Positions 9,124 to 22,525 of a DNA stretch of 59,734 bases are shown here, piece after piece. The translations under genes were made by a program, and so were the position numbers. The notes beneath the pieces were generated by a model that made no database searches, was not told the DNA's origin, and was given only the letters and a program-made list of their open reading frames with translations. Within the stretch, counting starts at the first letter, position 1, and each line of letters begins with the position of its first letter. The stretch comes from Nitrospira sp. (GTDB lineage: Bacteria > Nitrospirota > Nitrospiria > Nitrospirales > Nitrospiraceae), in assembly GCA_024331045.1 (NCBI GenBank), contig JANDJC010000013.1:1-59734 (forward strand), written 5' to 3'.

Positions 9124-9154
9124 GACCCCTGTCCCCCACAATAGCAGCGCGACA

Positions 9155-10153
9155 ATGACGACTCCCCACAACACCAGAGAGCCCTTGATCGAGGTCATCA
9201 AGCCAGGGTGGCTGACAACGATTCAGGACCTCGGGCGTCCCGGCTACCAGCAATATGGCATGCCGGTTGCGGGCGCCATGGACCGGTTTGCAGCCATCGT
9301 GGCCAATCGCCTGGTCGGCAATCCTGATCAGGCAGCTGTGCTTGAATGCACCGGCCAAGGGCCGGAACTGTTGTTTCAACAAGGCACCTCCCTGGCCGTG
9401 ACGGGCGCTAATATATCGCCCACACTCAACGGCCGTGCCATCGCTCTGTGGCACGGTATCAACATTCGCCAGGGGGACAGGCTCGCGTTTGGTCCGCGGC
9501 GTGTTGGATTTCGCTGTTATGTTGCCGTCACCGGAGGATTTGACGTGCCCGTCATCCTGGGAAGCCGTTCCACCCATTGCCCGAGTCGGACCGGTGGACT
9601 GGAGGGACGGCCATTGCGCACGGGCGACCACCTCTTTCATCGAGCACTCGACCAAGCCATCGACTCCCTGGTGGGACGACGGCTGCCCCCTCGCTTGATC
9701 CCCACCTATGATCGCTCGGTCACGCTTCGCGTGGTTCTCGATGTCCGCCGCCACCTTTTTCACGAGAGTGCGCTGACCGTGTTGGTCAACTCCACGTACA
9801 CTGTCGCTCCGCAATCCGATCGCACCGGGTATCGCCTAAACGGTCCCCTCCTCGCCAGGAAGGAGACGCTCTCCTTCATTTCTGAAGGCACGGTCACAGG
9901 AGCCTTGCAGGTCCCGCCCGACGGACAACCAATCCTCTTGATGGTTGATCGTCAAACAACCGGCGGCTACCCACCCATCGCGACGGTCATCTCGGTCGAT
10001 CTACCCCTTGCCGCTCAATTGGGTCCAGGCGATACGGTCCGTTTTGTTGCCTGTTCCATTGCCGAAGCCCAGGCCCTTCTCCGAACCCAGTCCCACCTCC
10101 TCAACACAGCGCTTCCCCCCGTTCCAGCCATCCGCTCCCTCTCATCCCCCTGA
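9155..10153 (+). CDS. pxpC: 5-oxoprolinase subunit C (KipA/biotin-dependent carboxyltransferase-like)
   Basis: Third subunit of the PxpABC complex, 332 residues from the ATG at 9155. The frame is open much further upstream, but that part overlaps pxpA and is not protein-like. Diagnostic motifs are IEVIKPGWLTTIQDLGRPGY at the N-terminus, GMPVAGAMDRFA, YVAVTGGFDVP and GSRSTHCPSRTGGLEGRPL, and near the C-terminus a DGQPILLMVDRQTTGGYP segment typical of KipA/PxpC. It ends a three-gene operon. Its Pro- and Ser-rich tail may be a disordered extension. Confidence 0.94.
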   Translation: MTTPHNTREPLIEVIKPGWLTTIQDLGRPGYQQYGMPVAGAMDRFAAIVANRLVGNPDQAAVLECTGQGPELLFQQGTSLAVTGANISPTLNGRAIALWHGINIRQGDRLAFGPRRVGFRCYVAVTGGFDVPVILGSRSTHCPSRTGGLEGRPLRTGDHLFHRALDQAIDSLVGRRLPPRLIPTYDRSVTLRVVLDVRRHLFHESALTVLVNSTYTVAPQSDRTGYRLNGPLLARKETLSFISEGTVTGALQVPPDGQPILLMVDRQTTGGYPPIATVISVDLPLAAQLGPGDTVRFVACSIAEAQALLRTQSHLLNTALPPVPAIRSLSSP

Positions 10154-10260
10154 CGTCTCAGACAGAAACAAGCAGCCGGGCGGCGAGCGGCGGCACCGTC
10201 GCTTCAAACTGTGCTATCGTATCATCGAGACTCCTCGACCGTCTGAGCAGAGAGGCCCCC

Positions 10261-10569
10261 ATGAAACTGAGACAACGAAGCTTGGTTTTCGCATCCTTCC
10301 TGCTGATCGCAACCTATTCAGCAGCAGGAGCGGCCGGTCCGCCGTGCGACCAATATCCGCCAGCCAAGCAGAGTCGCTGCGCCGAAATTTGGAAAGAGCT
10401 CAACGACCAAGACGCCCCCATCATTGCCCAGTTTGGTCTCGATCAGCAAAAACGGCGGGAGGAGGGAAGGATCGATGCCCGCCAGCATCTGGCAGAGAAT
10501 ATGGCATTCATCAAACACGCCACCCAGAAGCGGCTTGAGCGGCTGAGAGCACGCATGCAGAAAGAATAG
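10261..10569 (+). CDS. Small exported charged protein
   Basis: Exported protein of 102 residues, family not recognised. A typical signal peptide (MKLRQRSLVFASFLLIATYS, cleavage near AGAA) is followed by a short region with two cysteines (PPCDQYPPAKQSRC) and then a highly charged helix (QQKRREEGRIDARQ, KRLERLRARMQKE). The size and layout suggest a small periplasmic helical protein. It lies 107 bp after pxpC and converges on the MBL-fold gene with a 24-bp gap. Function unknown. Confidence 0.72.
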   Translation: MKLRQRSLVFASFLLIATYSAAGAAGPPCDQYPPAKQSRCAEIWKELNDQDAPIIAQFGLDQQKRREEGRIDARQHLAENMAFIKHATQKRLERLRARMQKE

Positions 10570-10593
10570 TCTGCTCCTTCGAGACCGGCCCTC

Positions 10594-11235
10594 CTACGAA
10601 GCACGAACAAACTGATTGGTTTCTTTTTCCCACCCAATTTCGGTCTCCGGCCCATGCCCTGTCACAACAATCGTGGCGTCGTCGAGGGTGTAGAGACGCT
10701 CTCTGATGGATCGCTCTATCGCCCGCGAGTCGCCGCCCCACAGATCGGTGCGGCCGATGCTGCCTCGAAACAGAGTGTCGCCAACCAGGACCAGGTTCTC
10801 AGTGGGAACATAGAAGCTCATCGAGCCTGGGGTGTGGCCCGGCGTATGGAGCGCGAGAATCGGTGTCATGCCGACATCCAATCGCTCCTCATCCTTGAGC
10901 CAGTACTCCGGCATCGGCACAAGGGCCGGTTGTACTCCAAAGAACCGGCACTGCACCTCAAGATTCTTCCAGAGATCAAGATCATCACCATGCAGGCCTA
11001 AGACCGCCCCTGTCATAGCTTTCAAGGCACCGGCCGCGAGAAAGTGGTCGAAGTGGGCATGAGTGTGTAGAATACGACTAACTGTCAGTCCCAGCCGCTT
11101 GATCTCTCCGAGGATCCGCTCCGGATCCCCGCCAGGATCGACAACGACCGCCTCTTTCGTCACCGGATCGCCGATGATCGAGCAGTTACAACCGAGCGGA
11201 GGGACAGGAAAAGTTTTTCGAATCAGTCCAGACAT
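10594..11235 (-). CDS. MBL-fold metallohydrolase (glyoxalase II-like)
   Basis: Metallo-beta-lactamase-fold hydrolase of 213 residues, in the short group annotated as hydroxyacylglutathione hydrolase-like. The metal motif HTHAHFDH spans residues 57-64 (H59, H61, D63, H64). It is followed by further ligands in HTPGHTPGSMSFYV, LVGDTLFRGSIGRTDL and VTGHGPETEIG. It lacks the long C-terminal domain of true GloB, so the substrate could be another thioester or a persulfide. It lies 40 bp downstream of an exported hypothetical gene on the same strand and may be co-transcribed. The fold is certain; the substrate is not. Confidence 0.92.
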   Translation of the reverse strand: MSGLIRKTFPVPPLGCNCSIIGDPVTKEAVVVDPGGDPERILGEIKRLGLTVSRILHTHAHFDHFLAAGALKAMTGAVLGLHGDDLDLWKNLEVQCRFFGVQPALVPMPEYWLKDEERLDVGMTPILALHTPGHTPGSMSFYVPTENLVLVGDTLFRGSIGRTDLWGGDSRAIERSIRERLYTLDDATIVVTGHGPETEIGWEKETNQFVRAS

Positions 11236-11275
11236 GGGCGTCTCATGCTACCGCTCTTCTATCCATCGCCGCAAG

Positions 11276-11935
11276 CTATGGGAATTCCTCACCTTCACCG
11301 CTCTCATCACGGATGATCCATACGACGTCTGTTTCGAGGATCGTCCAGTCCTCTCCCCTTCGCTCAAACCACACGAGAAAACCGGCGCCTCCGCCGTCAG
11401 GCTGGACATATTCGACGTAAAGCAATGCCTGATCGTTGCGTAATGTCCGTCCGATCCGAGAAAACGCTACGTGCGCTGACGACGGGAAGAGCCCCGCATG
11501 AGCGATCCTCACCACTCGAGCGGAGAATGCTTCGGGCTCCTCGACCTCACCATCCGATAGAAATCGATACCGCGCGCCGAAACGGAAACGCCCTTCCAGA
11601 CGGGCGGCAACGCGGTTGACGTGAATAAAATCCCTCACGAGCTCCCTCGGAAGACGCCCTCCGAAATACTCCTGCTCTAGGAACCACTCAACCGTAACGG
11701 GGTCAAGCTGGTTCGGCAACAACCGACCGACCGTCAATCGTTCGATCAACAGCAATGGCGCGGTCGAAGAAACAAACAGTCTCTCCACGGCCTGGTCGTA
11801 CAGCGGATAATCTTCAGCCGGTACCGTGGCGTCACGATCCGACACACTGCCGCCGCACGCTCCATTCTGGGGCCAACCGAGCCACCATCCGCCCACCAGG
11901 GCTCCGCTAACCACCCATGCTACGATGGTCTTCAT
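11276..11935 (-). CDS. Exported hypothetical protein
   Basis: Secreted protein of 219 residues, family unrecognised. The ATG at 11935 gives a good signal sequence (MKTIVAWVVSGALVGGWWLG); the frame is open five codons further. The sequence after it (PQNGACGG) could be a weak lipobox. The mature protein is charged and mixed alpha/beta (YPLYDQAVERLFVSSTAPLL, TVEWFLEQEYFGGRLPREL), and a later part with YVEYVQPDGGGAGFLVWFE reads like beta strands. It lies upstream of and close to the MBL-fold hydrolase. Function unknown. Confidence 0.68.
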   Translation of the reverse strand: MKTIVAWVVSGALVGGWWLGWPQNGACGGSVSDRDATVPAEDYPLYDQAVERLFVSSTAPLLLIERLTVGRLLPNQLDPVTVEWFLEQEYFGGRLPRELVRDFIHVNRVAARLEGRFRFGARYRFLSDGEVEEPEAFSARVVRIAHAGLFPSSAHVAFSRIGRTLRNDQALLYVEYVQPDGGGAGFLVWFERRGEDWTILETDVVWIIRDESGEGEEFP

Positions 11936-12037
11936 GGCCGGAGGATACAAAGCGGCCCCTCAAGGGTCAACCGAACAAGCATGGACAACCAGAAGGAAAG
12001 TCGAGATAATCCCCTGGGGCTTTTCGGAGACCATTTC

Positions 12038-12772
12038 ATGGGTTTGCACACTACCTTCTGTTGCCGCTTAACAGCCGTGGGATGGCTTACTCTTTGCTCT
12101 TTTCTTTCTGGATGCGGCCCAGATGAGAATCCTCTCAAGGCGGAAAACGAAGCGTTGAAGAAGCAAGTGGCCAAGCAAGAGTCTCTCCTGACCTCACTCC
12201 AAGATGGCAATCGGGTCATGCAGCAACAAATCGATCTACTGAATCAGGAGCTCCGCGACGCCAAACAGGCCACCGAATCGGCCAAGGAAGCCACGGCTCG
12301 CCTGAACGAACAGTTGGAGGCTCAACTGGCCCAGGTCAAACGCATGACTGCAGAGATGCAGCGTGTCGCCCAGACTCAAGCGACTCTGTCCATTAGAGCC
12401 GACGACAGAGGAGCCCAGCTGGAAACTATCGCCCGTCCGCTCGACACTGTTGCAAAGGTGACGGAAGAGGCGCTGGCCAAAAATGGCTATCAGATCAAAG
12501 CCGGTTTTCGATCCGATCAAAAAGCCGTCTACGTCACGGATCGCAAAATCTCCTCTCCCGCCTCATTGGAGGTTCCTGGTTTTCGCAACCAATACCTCGT
12601 CTCGCTGCAAGCGGTATCTGGAAACGCCACGAAAGTTGCCGTGAAGGCGGAGTTTGAAAAAATCGCTCAAGGAGGAAAGATCCTGGCCGTCAGCGCCGAG
12701 GAAACGGCCGAGATCGAACGGCGTCTGATTAGTGAAATCAGCAAGGCATTCACCGCGTCCGGTCAGACATGA
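12038..12772 (+). CDS. Coiled-coil lipoprotein
   Basis: Lipoprotein of 244 residues. The ATG at 12038 puts the lipobox FLSGC, with the lipidated Cys at residue 26, directly after a hydrophobic stretch. The frame is open from 11981, but the extra 19 residues would spoil the signal peptide. The N-terminal half is a long coiled coil (AENEALKKQVAKQESLLTSL through NEQLEAQLAQVKRMTAEMQ). The C-terminal half (residues about 145-240) is a compact alpha/beta domain containing AVYVTDRKISSPASLEVPGF and KVAVKAEFEKIAQGG. The arrangement suits a periplasmic scaffold anchored in the outer membrane. Function unknown. Confidence 0.75.
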   Translation: MGLHTTFCCRLTAVGWLTLCSFLSGCGPDENPLKAENEALKKQVAKQESLLTSLQDGNRVMQQQIDLLNQELRDAKQATESAKEATARLNEQLEAQLAQVKRMTAEMQRVAQTQATLSIRADDRGAQLETIARPLDTVAKVTEEALAKNGYQIKAGFRSDQKAVYVTDRKISSPASLEVPGFRNQYLVSLQAVSGNATKVAVKAEFEKIAQGGKILAVSAEETAEIERRLISEISKAFTASGQT

Positions 12773-12795
12773 CTTGGCCACCAGCCAGCTGGTTC

Positions 12796-12813
12796 CGTGG
12801 TCCCGCGACCACG
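12796..12813 (+). other. GC-rich hairpin after the coiled-coil lipoprotein gene
   Basis: CGTGGTC-CCGC-GACCACG is a perfect 7-bp stem with a 4-nt loop, 24 bp after the stop codon. No T-tract follows, so termination by this element alone is doubtful. It could be a 3'-end stabiliser. Confidence 0.35.
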
Positions 12814-12923
12814 ACAATGGAGGTCGGCAGCCCTCCCAGCCGTATCTCGGTGCGTGGTGGCGTAATGCGGCGATCGTTCGTTTTCTTCATCTCATGTGTC
12901 CCTCGTGCTACCATCGATGCCGG

Positions 12924-14477
12924 ATGATCACCCCGACCGGTACACACGATCTCCGCACTCTGATCCGCTCCTCTCAGCCACTGATTGCCATTGATACGGT
13001 GGAAGAAGACCGTGTAGCGGCCCTGCTCCGATCGGTCACCACGCAGGAGGGCCTACCCCTCTTCGAATGGTCCATCACTCGAGGACTCACCCGATCCGAC
13101 GAACCGACATTCAGCAAATTGACCGCCACGCCGCTGGCGCTGCTCCAACACCTGCACGGATTGACGGTTGAAGCGGTCTTCTGGCTCAAGGACCTTGCGC
13201 CGCATCTGCAAGATCCCCTGGTCGCCCGCCAGCTTCGGGAGGTGGCCTCCGCTTTCAGCCAGTCTCGTTCCACTTGTGTCATGACCGGCCACCCCCTTGC
13301 TCTCCCCCCCGATATTGAGCGCCTCGCGGTTCGTTTTGAATTACGATTGCCGGATGACCATGAGCTACGGTCCATGCTCCAAAACGTGCTGCGCTCTTTG
13401 AAGCCCCGGCTGGCACAGCAACCGACCCGCCCGTTCAAAGAGCCCCAGCGCCACTCTGCTCCCACCTCCACCCATCGCGACAGGAACGAGGAAACCGCCG
13501 GACAGGAGGCCGTCCTCCGTGCATTACGTGGCTTGACGCTTCACCAGGCTCGCCAGGTCATTACCCAGTGTTTGATTGAGGAGGGACGTCTTTCCGCCTC
13601 GGCTATGCAGACCATTCTTCAACGCAAGATCCAACTCATCAAGGATGGTGGCCTGCTAGAATACTACCCGCTTGAAGACAATCGATTCGAGCTGGGCGGC
13701 TTTGCCAATTTGAAAGCGTGGCTGGAGCGAGCCAAAGTGGGGTTCACGGCCGAGGCCAAGGCGCTTAATCTCACACCACCCCGCGGCATTCTGTTGGTGG
13801 GAGTGCCGGGCTGCGGCAAATCGCTCGCCGCCAAGGGCATCGCCCGCTCATGGCAATTGCCGCTGCTCAAGCTCGACTCGGGACGGCTGTTCGACAAGTT
13901 CGTCGGCGAATCAGAGAGAAACTTCCGCCGGGCCATCGACATGGCCGAATCGCTGGCCCCAATCGTGCTCTGGATCGACGAGCTCGAAAAAGCGTTCGCA
14001 GGAAGTCGCGGCGGAGGCGAGGCCGATGCTGGGTTGAGCCGTCGTTTGTTCGGCTCGTTTCTGACGTGGTTACAAGAAAAGAAACAAGAGGTGTTCGTCG
14101 TCGCCACCGCCAACGATCTCTCATCGCTCCCACCCGAATTGCTGCGCAAAGGCCGCTTCGACGAAATCTTTTTCGTGGACCTGCCGGACGACGCCGAGCG
14201 GAAAGCCATTTGGGAAATCCATCTGCGCCTTCGGAAGCAAGATCCAGCACAGTTGGACATGGTCACGCTGGTCAGTGCTAGCGATGGTTTCAGCGGGGCT
14301 GAGATTGAACAAGTCATCGTCGCCTCTCTCTATCGGGCTCTCCATCGACGGCTCCCGCTGACCACGGATCTCTTGATCGAAGAACTGACCCACACAGTTC
14401 CGCTCTCCGTCACGAGACAGGAGGAAATCCAACAGCTTCGGGACATGGCCCAAGGCCGGTTTGTGAGCGTCCGATGA
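12924..14477 (+). CDS. Ycf46-type AAA ATPase
   Basis: AAA-family ATPase of 517 residues resembling Ycf46 of cyanobacteria and plastids. The ATG at 12924 is chosen because the Ycf46-like N-terminal domain (HDLRTLIRSSQPLIAIDTVE) begins just after it; no protein-like sequence lies upstream. The AAA module has Walker A GVPGCGKS (residues 293-300), Walker B LWIDELEKA (349-357, with D352 and E353), a sensor-1 region (VVATANDLSSLP) and a box with two arginines, RKGRF. The N-terminal domain has no known catalytic motif. In cyanobacteria Ycf46 is linked to regulation of CO2 uptake and photosynthesis; its role in a nitrifier is not known. No partner gene is adjacent. Confidence 0.88.
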   Translation: MITPTGTHDLRTLIRSSQPLIAIDTVEEDRVAALLRSVTTQEGLPLFEWSITRGLTRSDEPTFSKLTATPLALLQHLHGLTVEAVFWLKDLAPHLQDPLVARQLREVASAFSQSRSTCVMTGHPLALPPDIERLAVRFELRLPDDHELRSMLQNVLRSLKPRLAQQPTRPFKEPQRHSAPTSTHRDRNEETAGQEAVLRALRGLTLHQARQVITQCLIEEGRLSASAMQTILQRKIQLIKDGGLLEYYPLEDNRFELGGFANLKAWLERAKVGFTAEAKALNLTPPRGILLVGVPGCGKSLAAKGIARSWQLPLLKLDSGRLFDKFVGESERNFRRAIDMAESLAPIVLWIDELEKAFAGSRGGGEADAGLSRRLFGSFLTWLQEKKQEVFVVATANDLSSLPPELLRKGRFDEIFFVDLPDDAERKAIWEIHLRLRKQDPAQLDMVTLVSASDGFSGAEIEQVIVASLYRALHRRLPLTTDLLIEELTHTVPLSVTRQEEIQQLRDMAQGRFVSVR

Positions 14478-14825
14478 TGCCAGTCACTTTCATGCCAAGC
14501 ACTGTTAGGCAAGCCCTGTTAGGATTGGACCATCCGAAAGGAGAGGCGGTCAGGTGGCGGCTTTTCACCAAGTCACCTAGAGGGCTCCCTCCTTTGACGG
14601 GTCATCGCCCGCTTCCGCAGGAAGCTTTTCTTCCTCGTGTGGTCGCGTCATCTCTTCTGTCTTCCCTCTCCTCGGCCCCTACAGTCCCCTCCCGAAACAA
14701 CCGATAAAAACTAGGCGAGGATGGTGCGGCGCAGTGGGACGACGAGAAAACGGGTCCCTTGTTTTTCCTTCTTGATGCTTGACTTGTTAGAATATTTTAT
14801 GAGCCTCTTCCGAAAAGAAACGAAA
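14478..14825. other. Intergenic region
   Basis: About 350 bp with no supported gene. A TAGAAT box at about 14790 within an AT-rich patch (GTTAGAATATTTTATG) is a reasonable -10 element for the next gene. An in-frame ATG at 14799 overlaps it and is therefore less likely to be the start. Confidence 0.4.
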
Positions 14826-15236
14826 ATGAAACCATCTTCCACCACCGCTCCACGCCATGCCCTCGCGGACCTGCGGCGTGGTCTGTTGAAATTACACAGA
14901 GCACTTATTGTCGCAGAGCAAATCACCTTTGAGCGCATCTACGGCCGCATTGATTCGACCGGCCAATTACTCCAATTGGTGATGAACGATCCCTGGTTTA
15001 CCTGGCTTCATCCCCTGTCTAATTTGATCATCCGCATCGATGAGTTATTGGAAAAGGATGGCGGCTCCACCACCGAACAAGCCGCCCTTCTCATCGCAGA
15101 AGCACGAGCGTTGATCCGCCCATCTGAAGAAGGTGATGGATTTGAGCGCAGTTACTACGAAGCGCTTCAGCGGGCTCCCGACGTCGTCATGGCCCATTGT
15201 GAAGTCAAGAAGCTCTTAAGCCAGCCCCTCGCCTGA
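14826..15236 (+). CDS. Conserved-looking cytoplasmic hypothetical protein
   Basis: Soluble protein of 136 residues from the ATG at 14826; ATGs at 14799 and 14721 are alternative starts. The sequence is helical, with no signal peptide or membrane segment: ADLRRGLLKLHRALIVAEQ, then GRIDSTGQLLQLVMNDPWFT and WLHPLSNLIIRIDELLEK. The DPWF and LI-RIDELL blocks look like a conserved small helical-bundle domain. I do not recognise a named family. It stands alone on the plus strand. Confidence 0.65.
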   Translation: MKPSSTTAPRHALADLRRGLLKLHRALIVAEQITFERIYGRIDSTGQLLQLVMNDPWFTWLHPLSNLIIRIDELLEKDGGSTTEQAALLIAEARALIRPSEEGDGFERSYYEALQRAPDVVMAHCEVKKLLSQPLA

Positions 15237-15352
15237 ACAACGGTGCCGTCCGCCGTTCATGTGATCCGCTCCACTGCCGTTGGAGAGAGAAATGGCCAGC
15301 CTGGCAGAGCAAGGCCGGCCATTGATTCGTGAAGGGCGCCAGACCGGCGACC

Positions 15353-15745
15353 TTACTCGCGCTCCTGGTGGTGGTGACTTCGGGCCTTGCCTCGTCCATG
15401 TTGACCATGTTCGCCAGCCACTTGATCGGCCCGATCAAGACCCCGTTGATGAAGATGGCCTTTCCCCCGATGCGGATGCTTGCCTTTTTTCTTGCCCTTG
15501 CCTTTGTTTTTTTCTTTCTCCTGGTGTTCGCCGTCGTCATCCTCCCCGCCTCGCTTACTCCGCTTGATTTTTTCTTCTTTTTCTTTTCCCGAAGCGGCGT
15601 CTCGTTCAATTTCAGCCACAGGCTCCTGTATTGCTGGAGGGGAACCGACCGGCCCAGCAATTTCGGCGCCTCCTTCCTGAGCACTCCCATTCGACCAGGG
15701 CACCAAGACCGCCACGGTGACAAGCACGGCAACAATACCGATCAT
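15353..15745 (-). CDS. Exported Lys/Glu-rich low-complexity protein (possible frame break)
   Basis: Predicted exported protein of 130 residues. The start is strong: AAAGGAGGAGAGCC directly precedes the ATG at 15745, and the first 22 residues form a signal peptide (MIGIVAVLVTVAVLVPWSNG, then SAQ). The middle is almost entirely charged (SGKEKEEKIKRSKRGGEDDD, HQEKEKNKGKGKKKG). After an A6 run at 15485-15490 the codon pattern of this frame worsens. The overlapping minus frame becomes coding-like instead (SIRIGGKAIFINGVLIGPIK, with mostly G/C third positions). One base less in that run would join the two into a longer protein. Function unknown. Confidence 0.55.
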   Translation of the reverse strand: MIGIVAVLVTVAVLVPWSNGSAQEGGAEIAGPVGSPPAIQEPVAEIERDAASGKEKEEKIKRSKRGGEDDDGEHQEKEKNKGKGKKKGKHPHRGKGHLHQRGLDRADQVAGEHGQHGRGKARSHHHQERE

Positions 15746-16032
15746 TGGCTCTCCTCCTTTTGCTATATCGGATACGATCCATCGCTCTATTTCTCTAGAT
15801 CTATAGGACTTGTCCGAGCATTCGAATACCCTTTGGTAGGCTCCACCATGGCATAAAACTCACCGGAGTCAAGGAATGACGAAGAACGTGGGTATCCTTC
15901 AGCTCATTGACTCCTGCGAGCGAATCGGCAAGAATGGCACTGACTTTCGCTCCTCGAGGCTGTATCCGGGACATAAAAATACGGGGGAAGTCGTCACCGG
16001 TCTCTTGGGAGAATTGAAGGGGAGGAGGCAAC

Positions 16033-16323
16033 ATGAGCAACATGACCATAATGGGGCTGGGGTTCGTCGTCTTCACGACATTGGTGCTGTTTTTTGGTAC
16101 AGCAATGGCTTATCTGGCCTGGAGGGTATTTGAAAAAGATTCCGATCGGGTCATTCAGCGATCACGTGAAAACAAACCCGCGGTTGTCTCCCCGCCAAAA
16201 GCCCAAGGGAAAGCTCGCGCCACCCGACAGCCTAGCCCACCCCCAGCCGCCACGGGCAGAGACAGCTCTCGTTCCTATGTTGATAAAAGGCAACCGGCGC
16301 CGGCAAGCAGCAGCGAGGTGTGA
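16033..16323 (+). CDS. Small single-pass membrane protein
   Basis: Protein of 96 residues with one N-terminal transmembrane segment (MGLGFVVFTTLVLFFGTAMA, residues about 7-30), followed by a basic, Pro/Ala/Ser-rich cytoplasmic tail with no predicted fold. The start at 16033 follows GGGGAGGAGG. No family recognised. It may be an accessory to an envelope complex, but no neighbour shows which. It converges on gltD across a 156-bp gap. Confidence 0.65.
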   Translation: MSNMTIMGLGFVVFTTLVLFFGTAMAYLAWRVFEKDSDRVIQRSRENKPAVVSPPKAQGKARATRQPSPPPAATGRDSSRSYVDKRQPAPASSSEV

Positions 16324-16479
16324 GTGGAGCTTGTTCCCTAGCGACCGTATCTCCCTTTTCTCGCTCTTTTCTTCTGATTGTGTTGGAGTCTTCCCCATTC
16401 AAGTCAGAAGGGGCCTCACCTGCTCAGCCTTTCTGGAAGTGTCAGGAATGAAGGTATCGGAGCGGGTCACCGTCGGCAC

Positions 16480-17916
16480 TTAGGCCGCAGGTCGTCTCGC
16501 TGACCTGCCCGCACGTAAGTACTTATCGATCCCAGCAGCCATCTTTCTCCCTTCGGCAATGGCCCACACGATCAGGGAAGCACCACGTCTGGTGTCGCCG
16601 CCGGCAAACACCCCCTCGCGATTGGTCATGAAGTTCTCGTCCACTTGCACCATGCCCCGCTGGTCATAGTTGACTCCGAGACTGTTCAGTAACCCCTCTT
16701 TGACCGGTCCGAGGAAGCCCATGGCCAGCAACACAAGGTCCACCTCCATCTCAAATTCGGTATGAGGGATGGGGATGAACTGCCCGTTCTCGTATCGCAC
16801 ACGTTGCGCATGCAACTTGGTGACATGACCGTTGCGCCCGGAAAATCTCGTGGTGGACACACTCCATTGTCGATCACAGCCCTCTTCATGGGCGTGGGAG
16901 GTTCGCAATTGCATAGGCCAGAGTGGCCAAGGAGTCGACTCGGCTCGTTGGGGAGGCGGCTCCGGCAACAGCTCGAATTGATGCACTTCGCGACATCCCT
17001 GGCGATGGGCCGTCCCCAGACAATCGGACCCTGTGTCCCCTCCTCCAATAATGACCACCCGCTTGCCTGCCGCGGTAATCGGCTCGTCTGTGAGCATGTC
17101 TCCGGCATTCCGCTTATTTTGCTGGGTCAGATAGTCCATGGCAAAGTGAATGCCTTTTAGTTCACGCCCCGGCACCGGAAGATCCCTTGGTTGCTCGGCT
17201 CCCAACGTGAGGCCAATCGCATCAAATCGGCTGAGCAGCTCGTCGGCCGTCAGATCTTTTCCGACAGTCACATTCGTCACGAAGGTCACCCCTTCGGCTC
17301 TCATTTGATCAAGCCGGCGATCGATCACCCATTTTTCCATTTTGAAGTCAGGAATGCCGTATCGCAACAACCCTCCAATCCGATCAGCCTTCTCAAACAC
17401 GGTCACGTCATGGCCGGCGCGGCAAAGTTGTTGCGCGGCGGCCAATCCAGCCGGTCCCGACCCAACAATCGCGACCGTCTTGCCCGTCTTATAGACCGGC
17501 AAAATCGGCTCCACCAATCCCTCGCTGAATCCGTGCTCGATGATGTTCCACTCAATGATTCGAATAGACACGGGATCTTCATTGATTCCCAGCACACAGG
17601 CCGACTCGCAGGGAGCTGGGCAGAGGCGGCCGGTGAATTCCGGAAAATTATTGGTTGCGTGCAACGCTTTGAGGGCACTGAGCCATCGCCCACGATAGAT
17701 GAGGTCATTCCATTCGGGAATTAGATTGACGACGGGACACCCGTTTGTGCTCTGGCAAAACGGAACGCCGCAATCCATACACCGCGCCCCCTGCACCCGG
17801 AGCTTCTCGTCAGAGATTGGCTCGTACAGTTCCTTCCAGTCCTTGATGCGCAGCTCAACGGGGCGCCGTTTCGGCGTCTCGCGCGCGAATTTCATGAACC
17901 CCTTTGGGTCTCCCAT
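16480..17916 (-). CDS. gltD: Glutamate synthase small subunit
   Basis: NADPH-dependent beta subunit of glutamate synthase; it passes electrons from NAD(P)H through FAD and Fe-S clusters to GltB. It has 478 residues from the ATG at 17916 (MGDPKGFMKFARETPKRRP), preceded by GAGGAAAC; the frame is open to 18000. Motifs in order are the 4Fe-4S cysteines in CMDCGVPFC and GCPVVN, more cysteines in RLCPAPCESAC, the FAD-binding GSGPAGLAAAQ, the NADPH-binding GGGDTGSDC and the C-terminal FAD-contact GVFAGGDTRRG. It follows gltB by 91 bp on the same strand. Complete and normal. Confidence 0.96.
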   Translation of the reverse strand: MGDPKGFMKFARETPKRRPVELRIKDWKELYEPISDEKLRVQGARCMDCGVPFCQSTNGCPVVNLIPEWNDLIYRGRWLSALKALHATNNFPEFTGRLCPAPCESACVLGINEDPVSIRIIEWNIIEHGFSEGLVEPILPVYKTGKTVAIVGSGPAGLAAAQQLCRAGHDVTVFEKADRIGGLLRYGIPDFKMEKWVIDRRLDQMRAEGVTFVTNVTVGKDLTADELLSRFDAIGLTLGAEQPRDLPVPGRELKGIHFAMDYLTQQNKRNAGDMLTDEPITAAGKRVVIIGGGDTGSDCLGTAHRQGCREVHQFELLPEPPPQRAESTPWPLWPMQLRTSHAHEEGCDRQWSVSTTRFSGRNGHVTKLHAQRVRYENGQFIPIPHTEFEMEVDLVLLAMGFLGPVKEGLLNSLGVNYDQRGMVQVDENFMTNREGVFAGGDTRRGASLIVWAIAEGRKMAAGIDKYLRAGRSARRPAA

Positions 17917-18007
17917 GTTTCCTCGATGCGCCGCTCCTTCCTTGCACGGCGCTGTGCACCCCACATCGACTGATCGACCGCCAACACCGAAGTCCCGCAC
18001 ACCATCG

Positions 18008-22525
<4,518 letters not shown>

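Noticed and set aside
8858..9154. A long N-terminal extension of PxpC
   Set aside because: It overlaps pxpA in another frame and is rich in Ser, Pro and Thr without family similarity. The KipA domain begins just after 9155.
12796..12813. Hairpin as a rho-independent terminator
   Set aside because: No T-tract follows it, so it is listed only as a hairpin.
15329..15856. A plus-strand hydrophobic ORF with runs of Phe that looks like a membrane protein
   Set aside because: It is the antisense of Lys-rich minus-strand sequence, has no ribosome site, and ends in low-complexity sequence. The minus-strand start has a strong ribosome site and signal peptide.
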